This document shows positions 1-10,263 of a DNA stretch of 64,000 nt, one piece after another. The DNA comes from Chenopodium formosanum (taxonomy: Eukaryota; Streptophyta; Magnoliopsida; Caryophyllales; Amaranthaceae), in contig CM044877.1 of NCBI GenBank assembly GCA_024500155.1, positions 10,421,501-10,485,500 on the forward strand. The letters run 5' to 3'. A program made the translations under genes and the position numbers. Numbering within the stretch: the stretch's first letter is position 1; the number at the start of each line of letters is the position of its first letter. Under the pieces are notes generated by a model. It was not told the origin of the DNA. It saw only the letters and a list, made by a program, of their open reading frames with translations, and did no database searches.

Positions 1-2071
1 CGAGGAGGGTGGTTCTGGCTGGTGTGGGCTTTTTCAAAATAACTAGTCATAAACCCCTGCAATACACGGCTATTTAATGTATTATAATAATTATTTTTGT
101 ATTGTATTTTTTCTTATAATAATTATTTCAATTTCATATATAAGAATAATACTCTAGATATATTTTAAACGTATTACTAAGTATTGTGAAAGCATCATCT
201 TCTAGTCGTTTAGTCGAACTCGCAAATTTTATTTTGCAAGATTAATATTCTGTAACTTTTTCTTATTATTAATATTCTATAATATGCATTGCACACATGT
301 AAGGCTTCTTTAACTTTCTTTTTCTCCTGCCATGTGCAATATTGTAAGGGCAAATAAGTTTTAAGACTATACCATTCATATATATGTACAGTGTCAACCA
401 TGCAAAAACAAATCATGCATTCCCTTATATAGTAGAATATACATAAGAGGACTACAAATTAAAATTTTCCATGTGATTAAAACTGTATTATACACCAAAT
501 TGAAGAAAAGGGTTTACCTAAACATAATTTGAAGCCTGCTTTAATCTTCACTTTCAATGTTAAATTTGCAAACAAATTGATCATACATAATAACATAAAT
601 GAAACTTAAAATATGAATACATATATAATGGAATGAAAAATAGAAAGGAACTTACTATTTTCAATAGGGTGGGTCTATGAGCAATTAAGTTTCTTGTACA
701 AAAAACATAATCTTTCTTTTTTAGAAAAAAAAAAAAAAAAAACTAAATTTGGGTTTTGCATCCCTATATTAATATTTTTAAAACGAACTAAAGTGACATC
801 TTTGTAATTTTGTGAAGACTTTTTTCACTTTTTTTTTATTTTTTTTTTTTTTATAAATAACGGTTGAACTTAAATTTACAATTAGTTTGAAAAAAAGTTA
901 GTTTTGTTTTGTAAAGGCATGATCAATTTTTTTTCGAAAACGCATTATCAATTTTCATGTATAAAGATAGTTTGAAAAATAAGGTATTTGTAAAGACATG
1001 TGATTTTTTTTGTTAAATAATTTTTTTAATCAAAAAAAATGAAGAGGACACATGTCCTTCCAACTTCTTGTTTTGAAATAGTAGTATAGATTAATTTTTT
1101 TTTCTAAAAAGAAAAAAAAAATTCTTTTTTTTTTACCAATCGCAGGCTAACGTGTGTCAAGCGACTTGTTATAATAGGTTAGTTGACCGGTTGTGATCAT
1201 TAGGAGCGGATTGACTATAAAGGTCAAATTATTTAAAAATAAGCCAAATGTGAAATTATTTTGGGCGGACGACTCAAAAGTAGGATTATTCCGGGAAATT
1301 TTTCCTATTATTAATTAAACTATATAATATTTTGATTAATTTTCTTGATAGAAAAAGATTTTTTTTTGTTTTATAGTTTTTACGGAGTATTATTCATCTC
1401 ACTTAGAAATAATATTCATAATTAAACCATGTAATATTTTGATTAATTTGCTTTTTTTTTATATAGATTTAATTATTCATCTCACAAAAAGAAAATATTT
1501 TTTTATTAAACCATATAATATTTTGATTAATTTGCTTGTTTTTTAGATTAATTTTCTTGTTAGAAAAGGATAGTGTTTATAATTCATTGGTGTTAGTTAT
1601 GTGAAAATTGTATTTATAATTAATAAATAAATTATAAATATGGTATCTCATTCGCCAAAGGATAACTATATCACTCATAAACATTCTTTTTCGTAGATCA
1701 AATTATATTTATAAAATTTATAATCAACAAAAAAAATTGTTCAAATCCAAAACTTGTTAAAATAACTAAAAGTATATATATAATTTATCTTCTATTTCGA
1801 TAGAATCATCAACTTCATTCACAACCAACTACCTCTAATTTAAAATAGTAGATAAATTATTGTTAGCAAAAATAAAATTGATGTAAAAAAAATCTTTACA
1901 ATTATATAAAATAAATCAATAATTTACCAGGAGGTGAAAAATTATTCCAAAATAATCTTAAAATTTTAATTGTATAAAACCAAATATATGCATTGGAATT
2001 TGCAGTTAAAAAAATGAAACACACAGGAAAATGATAATCTGATAGAAAGGAGAATATAGTTACAATTAGCT
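1..2071. other. AT-rich non-coding stretch, no gene recognised
   Basis: Very AT-rich sequence with many A and T runs and no convincing reading frame. Around 1140-1300 there is a slightly less AT-rich block with a TTATAATAGGTTAGTTGACCGG-like stretch and AATTATTTAAAAATAAG. These weakly resemble sequences near 60445-60500 and 61275-61310, so this is probably a decayed transposon end. Nothing else could be assigned. Confidence 0.6.
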
Positions 2072-2240
2072 TCAAAATACAAGGCCATGTTCAGAGTGCA
2101 TCAACAAGGGCTTTAACACGTCCATGGTAAGGGTAACCACCTCGGTCAAAAGCTACCTTAGTTATTCCTTTTTACACAATTTTTAGCAATCATTTATGAG
2201 CCACTACTTGCATCAAATTCCACAATAATCAATATGCGAG
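2072..2240 (-). pseudogene. Plastid/bacterial-type ribosomal protein L18 (uL18) pseudogene fragment
   Basis: Reading the minus strand, the stretch VAFDRGGYPYHGRVKALV is the hallmark C-terminal segment of bacterial/plastid-type uL18, a 5S rRNA-binding protein of the large ribosomal subunit. An EFDASSG stretch upstream matches the segment that normally precedes it in plant homologues. The copy is broken: a TAA sits just before KGITKV, the part between SSG and IAK is shortened, and a small indel after KALVDA shifts the frame so that the normal end (EHGLVF then stop at 2072-2074) lies in another frame. Only the last 50 or so codons remain and no 5' exons were seen. The family call comes from motif recognition. 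It could be the last exon of a decayed gene or a processed fragment. Confidence 0.7.
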
Positions 2241-2250
2241 TCATGAGCAA

Positions 2251-2727
2251 TAAATTTTTTTTTAGGGAAATCCCAGGTAACTCTGTACTTTAGCATTTTT
2301 TCCAAAATAACCCTGACCTTTACACCCCCCTCCATGGTAACCCTGAACTTGTAAAAGTGAAATTTTTGGTATTCTTTTTAACGGAGACTTAACGTTTCAT
2401 ATATAATGGGCCCACATGGGGCACGTATCAATTGTCAATTCGCTCACAGGGGTTGAATATCATTGTTAATTTGTTAAAATAGCTAAGAAAACAAATAAAG
2501 TAATTGAGGTTTTAGTAGTTTAATAGGGGAATTTGAAGGGGAAACACAACAGGGGTGAGAGAGGAAGAAGAAAAAGGTAACAATGCTAAGTCTCCGTAAA
2601 AAAAAACTCTCCAAAATTTTCATTTTTACAAGTTTAGGGTTACCATGGATAGGGATGCAAAGGTCAGAGTTATTTTGGAAAAAGTGCTAAAGTACAGGGT
2701 TACTTGGGATAATTTACCAAAAATTTA
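2251..2727. mobile_element. Long-terminal-inverted-repeat (foldback, MULE-like) element
   Basis: The two ends are inverted copies about 150 bp long. The left arm runs from about 2261 (GGGAAATCCCAGGTAAC, TGTACTTTAGCA, CATGGTAACCCTGAACTT) to ACGGAGACTTA near 2390. The right arm, read on the minus strand from 2720, gives TTATCCCAAGTAACCC, TGTACTTTAGCA, CATGGTAACCCTAAACTT and ACGGAGACTTA. The loop between them has no coding capacity. Long inverted repeats suggest a non-autonomous Mutator-like element, but I could not define a clean target duplication in the A/T-rich flanks, so the outer edges are uncertain by some 10 bp. Confidence 0.65.
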
Positions 2728-3027
2728 ATAACAAAAATGAGAAGGCATTTCGTGTAAGATCATCAGCAATCTCAGAAAGGACAATCTTTTGCCTTTTATA
2801 AACTGTATCCTAAAATGGCAAATGTGGATTTCTACGATTGCTAATTATCACTATACAAACTTAACTAGCTTGTCAAATTCATCATAAATTTAAAAAATTA
2901 AGAATGAGACATAGCAAAACAAGAATTTAATGGATTATTAAAGTGGTGAAAAAAGGAAGAGAAGAAAGCTACAAGAACTGCAGATATATCTGTCTTACAC
3001 CAACCAACCAGGGCACTTCGAGTGTCA
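2728..3027. other. Non-coding spacer before the copia element
   Basis: AT-rich sequence without a recognisable frame or repeat. It continues on the far side of the copia insertion at 8698. Confidence 0.5.
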
Positions 3028-3032
3028 TTATA

Positions 3033-3204
3033 TATTAGGAAAGATAATATTGTGAATATTTGGGATATATATCTTAGAATATACTATGCATATCTTTTAG
3101 GTTATTTGGTCTTGCCCTCCAAGTTTCCTATTCTATATATACTTGTATGTGGCCGTTTATGTTGAATGAGAAATAAAGAGAGAATTATTCATTATATTTT
3201 ATCA
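3033..3204 (+). repeat. 5' LTR of copia element
   Basis: Starts TATTAGGAAAGATAATATTG and ends ATTTTATCA. It is nearly identical to 8517-8692; the main difference is a 4-bp gain (CTCATC region) in the downstream copy. The first bases would normally read TG, and both copies show TA. Confidence 0.93.
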
Positions 3205-3218
3205 TGGTATCAAGAGCT
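3205..3218 (+). promoter_or_regulatory. Primer-binding site, initiator tRNA-Met type
   Basis: TGGTATCAAGAGCT directly follows the 5' LTR. It matches the usual plant copia primer site TGGTATCAGAGC, complementary to the 3' end of initiator tRNA-Met, with one additional A. Confidence 0.85.
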
Positions 3219-3363
3219 TAGGTTTGATCCAACAATAATTTACTAGAGATTGCAATTATATGTAATATTCATTATTACGCATAACCTTGAGAGATTGTGA
3301 GAGTTCACAAACATCATTTAATTTTTTTTTTCTTCTCAAAGCACCTGTGAGTGACTATTATTT

Positions 3364-4002
3364 GTGATTCCATTGATGGATGGTGATCAGAATTTGGTGA
3401 AGGCCGCACACGTTGATGTGGGTGGTCTTGCGGGAGTGACTTCGATTCAAGTTCAACAATTGTTGAACTACTTGACATCCATTAAATCCAAGTTTCATGA
3501 TAAAAATGATTTGGGTTGGATAATAGATACAGGGGCCTCGAATCATGTGACATGTGATTTGTCTCTTTTGACCAATGTGACCAATGTGAGCCATTGTCCG
3601 GTGGGATTGCCGGATGGAAAAAATGCTAACGCATCAAAAATTGGATCGGTGATATTGCAAGGGGGTTTAAAAATCGACAATGTTCTTTATGTACTCCAAT
3701 TAAATTGCAATTTAATTTCGGTGACTCAATTGAGTGACGAATCTAATTGTATTATGCAATTTACTAACAAACTTTGTGTTATACAGGACCTCACAACGAG
3801 GAACGTGATTGGAGCAGGTGAACGAGTAGATGGACTTTATTATTTTCGGGGTGTTCCTATGGTGAAGGCGATGAAGATAGACAGGGATCATTCCACAGAG
3901 TTGTGGCATAAACGATTGGGGCATCCTTCGGGTAAAGTACTTCAACAGCTTCCATTTGTGAGTCGTAGTAGTACTAAATTTAAATCATGTGATGTGTGTC
4001 CT
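3364..4002 (+). pseudogene. copia protease and gag-pre-integrase segment (5' part of pol)
   Basis: An open frame (ATG at 3376; the frame is open slightly upstream) encodes WIIDTGASNHVT, the D-T-G-A active site of a retroviral-type aspartic protease. It is followed by the gag-pre-integrase domain with LWHKRLGHPS and CDVCP, the HHCC zinc site of integrase. The frame ends at 4002, where a solo LTR starts. Conceptual removal of 4003-5622 plus one copy of the duplicated GTCCT would restore reading into the integrase frame at 5628, so the frame was open when the insertion took place. The normal upstream gag with its zinc knuckle is missing. Confidence 0.9.
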
Positions 4003-5622
4003 TGATAGGGTAAAGTCGTATCTCCTAATAAAAAATAATTACCTAATTCACTAACTAAAGTAGATAGGGAAGTAGGGTCGATCTCCACAGGGAAACAAGT
4101 CTTTTTATCCTAATTAAATATTATAATCTAAATTATGTAAGTAACCAATATTAAAAGTTGAATATGAAACTAAACTAAAAAGAGTAGGAAAAGGGAGAAA
4201 ATAATATATAAAAGGATTTAGGGCATAGGTTCACCAATAAACAATACTCCGGGGTAAAATAGGGTAATCAATCATTGACATTGCATAAATAACATGATTA
4301 ACAGGCTCTCGCAATTTATTAACCAACATAGACCTAACAGGCTCTCGCAATTTACTAGATCTAAGTTCTTATTGAAAATAACCTTTAATATCAAATTAAC
4401 ATCTGCTCGATTCATCAATTTAATATTGCTATACTTTTACAAGCCGCAATTGTAAAACATTAAAACAATCCAATAAGAAATCATCATGCAATACCAACAA
4501 TCAATAATAGTCAATCATCAATGCATCAATTAATCAAATTGTAAAGGACTCTCGCTACTTATTACAATCACACAATTAATTTATCGGTATTAAATCTCAT
4601 CTCTCGAATCTTGACTTAACCATTTATAAGTTAATTTGCCTATTGAAACTAGACCTAAACATTAATTCTCATCTCTCGATTCTTGAATCAATATTGTCAA
4701 ACTCATGCATAAAAGATAGACCTAATCTAGTCACAGAGCATTAAATCAATCAATAGGAAATTAATCTAGCATTGATAATTAACAACAATAAATTACCCCT
4801 TCATATTATTTATGGATCCCCACAAACCCTAGAAATTAAACTACTCACACATAATTAAATATAAACTAAGCAAAACAATAAAATAAATCATGATCAAAGG
4901 AATAGAATAAATAACTAAGATTAAGGGAAGAGAAATCATTACCAAAATAATTCTGAAATTAATTTAAGAAATAATAACAAAGGTTTAGAGAGAGAGAGAG
5001 TTTAGAGAGAGAAAACTAAGTAGAGAGAGAAAGTCTAGGAGAAAAGATTAAGAGAAGAAGAAGAGATCCTAAAATCGCATTACGGAGGAGTATTTATACT
5101 CCGTACAAAAATCCTAAACTAAAAGAAATTAAAACGACTCTAATTGTTTCCTAAATAAACACGCGCCCGATCGGGAGCGCCTTTTTTCACCTCTAATAAC
5201 AATCTCGCGCCCGGCCGGGCGCGCCTCCGGGCGCCAGCCTTTTTGGCCGGGCGGATCATTTGGGCCACTATTTGGACTTCGATTGGGCTCAAATTCTTCG
5301 GGCCAATCTGGGTTTCCTCTTTGGGTCTTGAATACTCGGTCCAAACGCCCCGGTATCACCTCTACCGAGCCCTTAATCACCGGTTCAATGTCTCTAACCG
5401 ACCCTGGGCTATAAACTCTGGTCGTGCTTTTCCAATGCTCGTGATTGCTCCTAAATATCCCCGGAAAATACTCCAAAAGCATAAATCCCTGCAAAAGTCA
5501 ACCAAATCTACAAAAACACTAGAAAACACCAATTAGTAATAAAAGTGGCTCTAAAGAGCCAAAAACACTACTAATTATGACCAAGGGACGGGGGTAAAAT
5601 ACTATATAGAATGGACACATCA
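4003..5622 (-). mobile_element. Solo LTR (about 1.62 kb) inserted in copia pol, probably reverse orientation
   Basis: The element runs TGATAGGG...ACACATCA, with TG and CA ends, and is flanked by the direct repeat GTCCT at 3998-4002 and 5623-5627. It has no coding capacity and no second LTR, so it is what remains after LTR-LTR recombination of a larger, probably gypsy-type element. Read on the minus strand it has a promoter layout: a GC-rich palindrome-rich block (about 5160-5255), then TATAAATAC at about 5090-5099, then a CT-rich leader (5040 down to 4985). This layout is why I favour reverse orientation. The ORFs at 5129-5536 lie in the GC-rich block and are not genes. Confidence 0.88.
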
Positions 5623-6707
5623 GTCCTCGGGCAAAAAAACATAGGAGTAGTTTCCCTTTGAGTCAAAATAAAGCAAGTCGAATTTTTGAGCTTGTTCACT
5701 TAGATTTATGGGGGCCTTACAAGACTCCATCTTCTTGTGGTGCTCATTATTTTTTTACTATAGTAGATGATTACTCTAGGGGTGTGTGGACTTATTTGTT
5801 AAGAAATAAAACAGAAGTTGATTATATGTTTCTTAATTTTGTTGCGATTGTTCGTCGTCAATTTTCTCAAGAAATTGAAGTGGTCCGTAGTGATAATGGT
5901 ACGGAATTCAATTCCTTGAAAGAGTATTTTTTTGACAATGGGATTTATTTTGAGACCTCATGTGTGGGCACGCCTCAACAAAATGGGCGTGTTGAGAGAA
6001 AACATCAACATATTTTGAATGTTGCTAGAGCCTTACGTTTTCAAGCAAATTTACCTTTAAAATTTTGGGGGGAGTGTGTGCAAGCGGCATGTCATTTAAT
6101 TAATAGAACTCCTTCTCGATTGCTTGATTATAAAACCCCTTGTGATGTGTTATTTGGCAAACCACCTTCATATGAGTATATTCGGGTGTTTGGGTGTTTG
6201 TGTTATGCGCACAATCTAAAAACTAAGGGTGATAAGTTTGCGAGTCGAAGCCGAAAGTGTGTATTTATAGGATATCCTTTCGGGAAAAAGGGGTGGAAGG
6301 TTTATGACTTAGAGACCCATGAAATTTTTGTTTCAAGGGATGTGATTTTTAATGAGAGTGAATTCCTGTTCATTGCTTCTAGTATGAACAAAGATTTGAT
6401 GAATGCCTCGTTGACTCGTGATGTTGGGAATTGTGATGTTGGGAGTGTGAGTGATGATGATTGGTGTGTGGCAGAGAATGTGAATGGTGAGGGCAATGAT
6501 ATGGAGCACGAGGGAGGTGGGAGAGTTGATGGTGTTGCGGGGACAGCAGGGGGAACCACGGCTGGGCTGCGGCAGGAGCCCACAGGCCGCGACCAGGCTG
6601 CGGAGGAGCCTGCCAACCCCTCTTCCGTGCGCTCTGGTGCGGCAGATGAGTGCAGCAGCACAGAAGAGCATGCTGGGAAGCAGAATGGAGTGAGCAAACT
6701 GCTCTAA
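5623..6707 (+). pseudogene. copia integrase segment of pol
   Basis: The frame continues the protease/zinc segment after the solo LTR. The catalytic core shows the D-D-E signature: D in LVHLDLWGP, D in VVRSDNGTEF and E in NGRVERKHQHI. The core is followed by the conserved copia C-terminal part (VFGCLCYAHN, KFASRSRKCVFIGYPFGKKG). The last 60 codons (about 6530-6700) are unusually GC-rich and low in complexity compared with the AT-rich core, and they end at a stop at 6705-6707 while the RT frame opens in another register. This points to an indel within 6650-6707. Confidence 0.93.
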
Positions 6708-8056
6708 GTGAGCAGAATGTTGTGCAGCAGGGTGATCAAAGTAACATCTCAAGTGAGACCGAAGCCTTGGGTAAAGGCATGAGACAGAAATTTCCGAATG
6801 TGAAGCACTGTGACTTTGTGACACACACAATAAGAAATAAAAGTCCATCTACATCATCTCAGCGTTCACCTACGACATTACTTTCCTCAGTTTACCCTAT
6901 AACACATTTTATTGATTCTCACCGGTTTTCTATGAAGCATAGAACATATATTGCTGCTATTACAGGTGGAAATGAACCCAAAAATTTCAGGGAGGCCATG
7001 AAACACGAGGGTTGGAGGAAAGCAATGGCGGATGAGATCGAGGCTCTAGAAGAGCAAGGCACTTGGGTGCTAGAGAAACTTCCACCGGGCAAAAAGGCAC
7101 TTGGAAGCAAATGGGTTTACAAAGAAAAATATGAGGAGCATGGGAATTTGCAGAGATTAAAAGCAAGATTAGTCATCTTTGGTAATCATCAGGTTGAAGG
7201 GTTAGACTACAATGAGACATTTGCTCCGGTTGCAAAGATGGTGACTGTTCGAACTTTTCTTGCAGTAGCGGCGGTGAAAAATTGGGAAGTTCATCAATTG
7301 GACGTTCATAACGCTTTTCTTCATGGTGATTTGGAAGAAGAGGTATATATGAAAATCCCTCCTGGTTTTGAGAAAGACAATTCTGACAAAGTTTGCAGGA
7401 TGCTGAAATCATTGTACGGGCTTAAACAAGCTCCTCGATGCTGGTTTGCAAAGCTCGCTACAGCTTTGAAAAATTATGGCTTTAAACAGTCATACTATGA
7501 TTATTCTTTATTTACTCTGACAAAAGGTAAAATGCAGCTTAATGTGTTAGTATATGTTGATGATTTAATTGTTGCAGGCAATGATAAAAATGCTATGCTC
7601 AATTTTAAATCGTATCTGGGAGATTGTTTCAAGATGACAGATCTTGGAGTGTTGAAATATTTTCTAGGGCTAGAGGTAGCCCGGAATAAACATGGAATTT
7701 TTATTTGTCAGAGGAAGTATGCACTGGATATTATTACTGAAGCTGGTTTGCTTGATGCTAAACTTGCAGAGTTCCCTATGGAACAAAATCACAAGTTAGC
7801 TTTATCTCAGGGAGAGTATTTTCATGATATTGAGAAATATCGTCGCCTCATAGGTCGTCTGATTTATTTGTCTGTTACGAGACCCGATTTAGCATATTCT
7901 GTACACATTTTATCACAGTTTATGCAAAAACCCAGGATTGACCATTGGGAAGCAGCTCTGCGAGTTGTTAGATATTTGAAGAAGAGTCCGGGACAGGGCA
8001 TTTTATTGAGATCTGATAGTGCTTTACAGTTGGAAGGTTGGTGTGATTCACATTAG
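6708..8056 (+). pseudogene. copia reverse transcriptase segment
   Basis: Open frame (from 6650 in this register) with the copia RT domain. Visible are GSKWVYKEKY, LKARLVIFGN, DYNETFAPVAKMVTVRTFLA, HQLDVHNAFLHGDLEEEVYM, LYGLKQAPRCWF and the catalytic VYVDDLIVAGN. Next come TDLGVLKYFLGLEV, YRRLIGRLIYL and TRPDLAYSVHILSQFM, typical of the RT-RNase H connection. The frame ends at a premature TAG (8054-8056) in the segment that normally reads CDSDWAGCP; here it is CDSH then stop. Confidence 0.95.
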
Positions 8057-8510
8057 GAAGGTTGTCCTCTCTCTAGACGGTCCTTGAGTGGTTGGTTTGT
8101 GCTTCTTGGTTTGTCTCCAGTATCATGGAAAACCAAGAAGTAGCCTACTGTGGCCCTTTCTTCATCGGAAGCCGAATATCGTTGTATGAATGCAACGACT
8201 TGTGAATTAAAGTGGTTGAAGCGATTACTTGGTGATTTAGGTGTTCGACATGAGAATGAGATGCATCTTTATTGTGATAGTCAGTCTGCGTTATATATTG
8301 CGCAGAATCCAGTGTTTCATGAACGAACAAAGCATATTGAGTCAGATTGTCACTTTGTTCGTGATGCGATTACAGATGGGACGATAATACCCTCGTATGT
8401 TCCTACGACGGTTTAGTTGGCCGACATTTTTACAAAAGCTTTGGGAAAAGCTAAATTCCAGTTTTTATTGCGCAAGTTGGGCGTCCGGGATCCGTACTCT
8501 CCAACTTGAG
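8057..8510 (+). pseudogene. copia RNase H segment
   Basis: The frame continues past the TAG at 8054, meets another TAG at 8142-8144 and then encodes ALSSSEAEYRCM, LYCDSQSALYIAQNPVFHER and TKHIESDCHFVRD. These are the conserved RNase H motifs of copia elements, including the catalytic E (SEAEY) and D (CDSQS). A further TAG at 8414-8416 precedes the usual ADIFTKALGK tail, so the real end of the ancestral protein was near 8510. Confidence 0.92.
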
Positions 8511-8516
8511 GGGGGG
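8508..8516 (+). promoter_or_regulatory. Polypurine tract of copia element
   Basis: GAGGGGGGG lies immediately upstream of the 3' LTR, where the plus-strand primer is generated. Confidence 0.85.
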
Positions 8517-8692
8517 TATTAGGAAAGATAATATTGTGAATATTTGGGATATATATCTTAGAATATATTGTGCATATCTTTTAGGTTATTTGGTCTTGCC
8601 CTCCAAGTTTCCTATGCTCATCATATATACTTGTATGTGGCCGTTTATGTTGAATGAGAAATACAGAGAGAATTATTCATTATATTTTATCA
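8517..8692 (+). repeat. 3' LTR of copia element
   Basis: Same start (TATTAGGAAAGATAATATTG) and end (ATTTTATCA) as 3033-3204. Followed by the target duplication TTATA at 8693-8697. Confidence 0.93.
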
Positions 8693-8697
8693 TTATA

Positions 8698-9210
8698 GTA
8701 TACGTATACTTACAACGGTGGTACCTGATGAAAAGCTCAAGTCCTTTGAAATAGGTTTCTACATTGTAGAAGCAAAAGCAAGAGTGTGCATTTCAGAATC
8801 ATCAATCACTTGCACATAGAGGTGTTGGAGCGGAACACACAAAGTCTAGGCCTTTTGGTTGTCCGTTCTACCTAGGGAAAACAAAAGATTATTATGGAGG
8901 GGAGTGTGCTATTATCGCCTGAGATCTTAGATATGGATTATGATATACAAAAGAACTTATGCTCGAATAACAAGCCACTTAGCATTGACAAGTAGAATAA
9001 CAAGTCAAAGAGGGTGGGGTGGGGTGTGTGTGGGTGTAAGATAGGAGGGGTAAAGAACTGCTTCAAGTCCATACATAAGCTATCTAAATTAACCAACTTG
9101 ATCACTATTCAAAACATTAAAACAATTTGTGCACCCATAAATCATGTTTTATACAAGTAATCAATATGGGTGTTAAGCAAGGTCTCTTAAGCTTATATAT
9201 TTATTAATAG
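8698..9210. other. Spacer; no gene recognised, contains a 20-bp duplicate of a later exon
   Basis: Moderately complex sequence without a long frame. AAGCAAGGTCTCTTAAGCTT at about 9173-9192 recurs exactly at about 9925-9944, inside the exon on the other side of the MITE pair. A short duplication of exon sequence seems to flank the MITEs. Confidence 0.5.
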
Positions 9211-9212
9211 TA

Positions 9213-9857
9213 CTCCCTCTATTCCTAACACTTTGTTTGGATAGGAAGAAATGAAAGGAAAAGAAGAGAAGAGAAATGGAGGGGGACAAAATCTTTTGTT
9301 TGGGTAAAAGATTTGGGGAAGGAGAGGGAGGGATCCATTTTCTCTTTCTCTATAATAACCATAATCTCTCCAAAATTGGAGAGATTTGGAGGGAAAATGG
9401 AGCTCACCTCCTCCTCCCTTTCTTTTCCCTTCCCTTCCTCCATTTTCCCTCCCCTTCTTTTCCTTCCTTCTTTGCTATCCAAACAAAGCGTAAATGTTTT
9501 TTATGTTTCCATTTAGGGTGTTCCTTTTTATTCTTTACATTTAGTATCTTTCCTATTTTGGTCATAAATCTTAGACAAAATTACCCTTGTTTTACAATTT
9601 TTATACTCAAAAGTTCTTACTTTCCATGTGCTATGGTACTTTTTGTACTATTGTAATAGTTTTTCAACACTTATTATTACTTTCTCTCTCCTCTCTCCTC
9701 TCTCCTCTAATTTCTTCACCCCACATGTTTAACATTGTATTTTTCAATAAAATTGTACTTTCAATCATTGAAATATTCCAACATATCTCAACTTTACATA
9801 ATTTCTTAATAATCGCACATAATTCCAAATGTAAAAAACATTATGGAACGGAGGGAG
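9213..9857. mobile_element. Stowaway-like MITE (Tc1/mariner type)
   Basis: The ends are CTCCCTCTATTCCTAA and, inverted, CTCCCTCCGTTCCATAA, the classic Stowaway-type terminal inverted repeat. The TA dinucleotide is duplicated at 9211-9212 and 9858-9859. The total of 645 bp includes a nested Tourist-like element; without it about 380 bp remain, AT-rich and non-coding. Confidence 0.85.
9229..9490. mobile_element. Tourist-like (PIF/Harbinger) MITE nested in the Stowaway-like MITE
   Basis: The terminal inverted repeats CACTTTGTTTGGATAG and CTATCCAAACAAAGCG bound a 262-bp foldback sequence that is purine-rich on the left half and pyrimidine-rich on the right, and so self-complementary over most of its length. 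The direct repeat TAA at 9226-9228 and 9491-9493 fits the TWA target duplication of Tourist elements. The ORFs seen here on both strands are by-products of the palindrome. Confidence 0.82.
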
Positions 9858-9903
9858 TATTGTTTTATTTTATTAACTTGCTAACTTGATTTTCCTTATG
9901 TAG

Positions 9904-10006
9904 AGACATTTGCAATGATTAATCAAGCAAGGTCTCTTAAGCTTCATGAACAAGATGCATTTAAAAGTATAAGAGATTCTAATCCACTTAAGATGAAATT
10001 AGAGGG
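9904..10006 (+). pseudogene. Exon of an unrecognised gene (first of two visible)
   Basis: Bounded by CTTATGTAG (acceptor) and GGGTAATT (donor). It reads in one frame without stops (MINQARSLKLHEQDAF, SIRDSNPLKMKLEG) and joins in phase to the next exon at 10264, giving LEGDELRATK across the splice. I do not recognise the protein family; the peptide is charged and probably helical. The Stowaway/Tourist pair sits in the upstream intron. No further upstream exon was identified. Confidence 0.5.
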
Positions 10007-10263
10007 GTAATTCTTTTTTCCTCCTTGTGTTTTTAATCATTTTACGTATGATGGTTCAATAACTGTTTAGTTATTGTTTTCTTTATTGGTGAATGAAGAG
10101 TTTACTATTTTTCAGATTTCTGTTGATTTCTTTTGCTGCAGAATATTATCAATTTTTTTTCTTCCCAATATTAGCATAATAGCACATGCATCATGCATGG
10201 TTCTTCGAGTTTAAGTATCAGTGAAGATGGTTAGTTTTATATTTATTTTTCCATTTATTGCAG

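Larger units (their letters stand above)
3033..8692 (+). mobile_element. Ty1/copia LTR retrotransposon, defective, gag-less, interrupted by a solo LTR
   Basis: Two LTRs of about 175 bp (3033-3204 and 8517-8692) bound the element, and the 5-bp duplication TTATA lies at 3028-3032 and 8693-8697. The internal order protease, integrase, reverse transcriptase, RNase H is the copia order. Only about 160 bp separate the primer site from the protease frame, so gag has been deleted. A 1620-bp solo LTR interrupts the gag-pre-integrase segment. The coding part has a frameshift in the integrase-RT linker and stops at 8054, 8142 and 8414. The short LTRs recall the Ale-type copia lineage, which is a weak inference. 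The element cannot move on its own. Confidence 0.95.

Noticed and set aside
5129..5536. ORFs of about 100-120 aa on both strands
   Set aside because: They lie in the GC-rich promoter-like block of the solo LTR, carry no domain, and the GC content explains the lack of stops.
9225..9656. Overlapping ORFs on both strands rich in Phe/Ser/Pro or Lys/Glu/Gly
   Set aside because: By-products of the self-complementary Tourist-like MITE.
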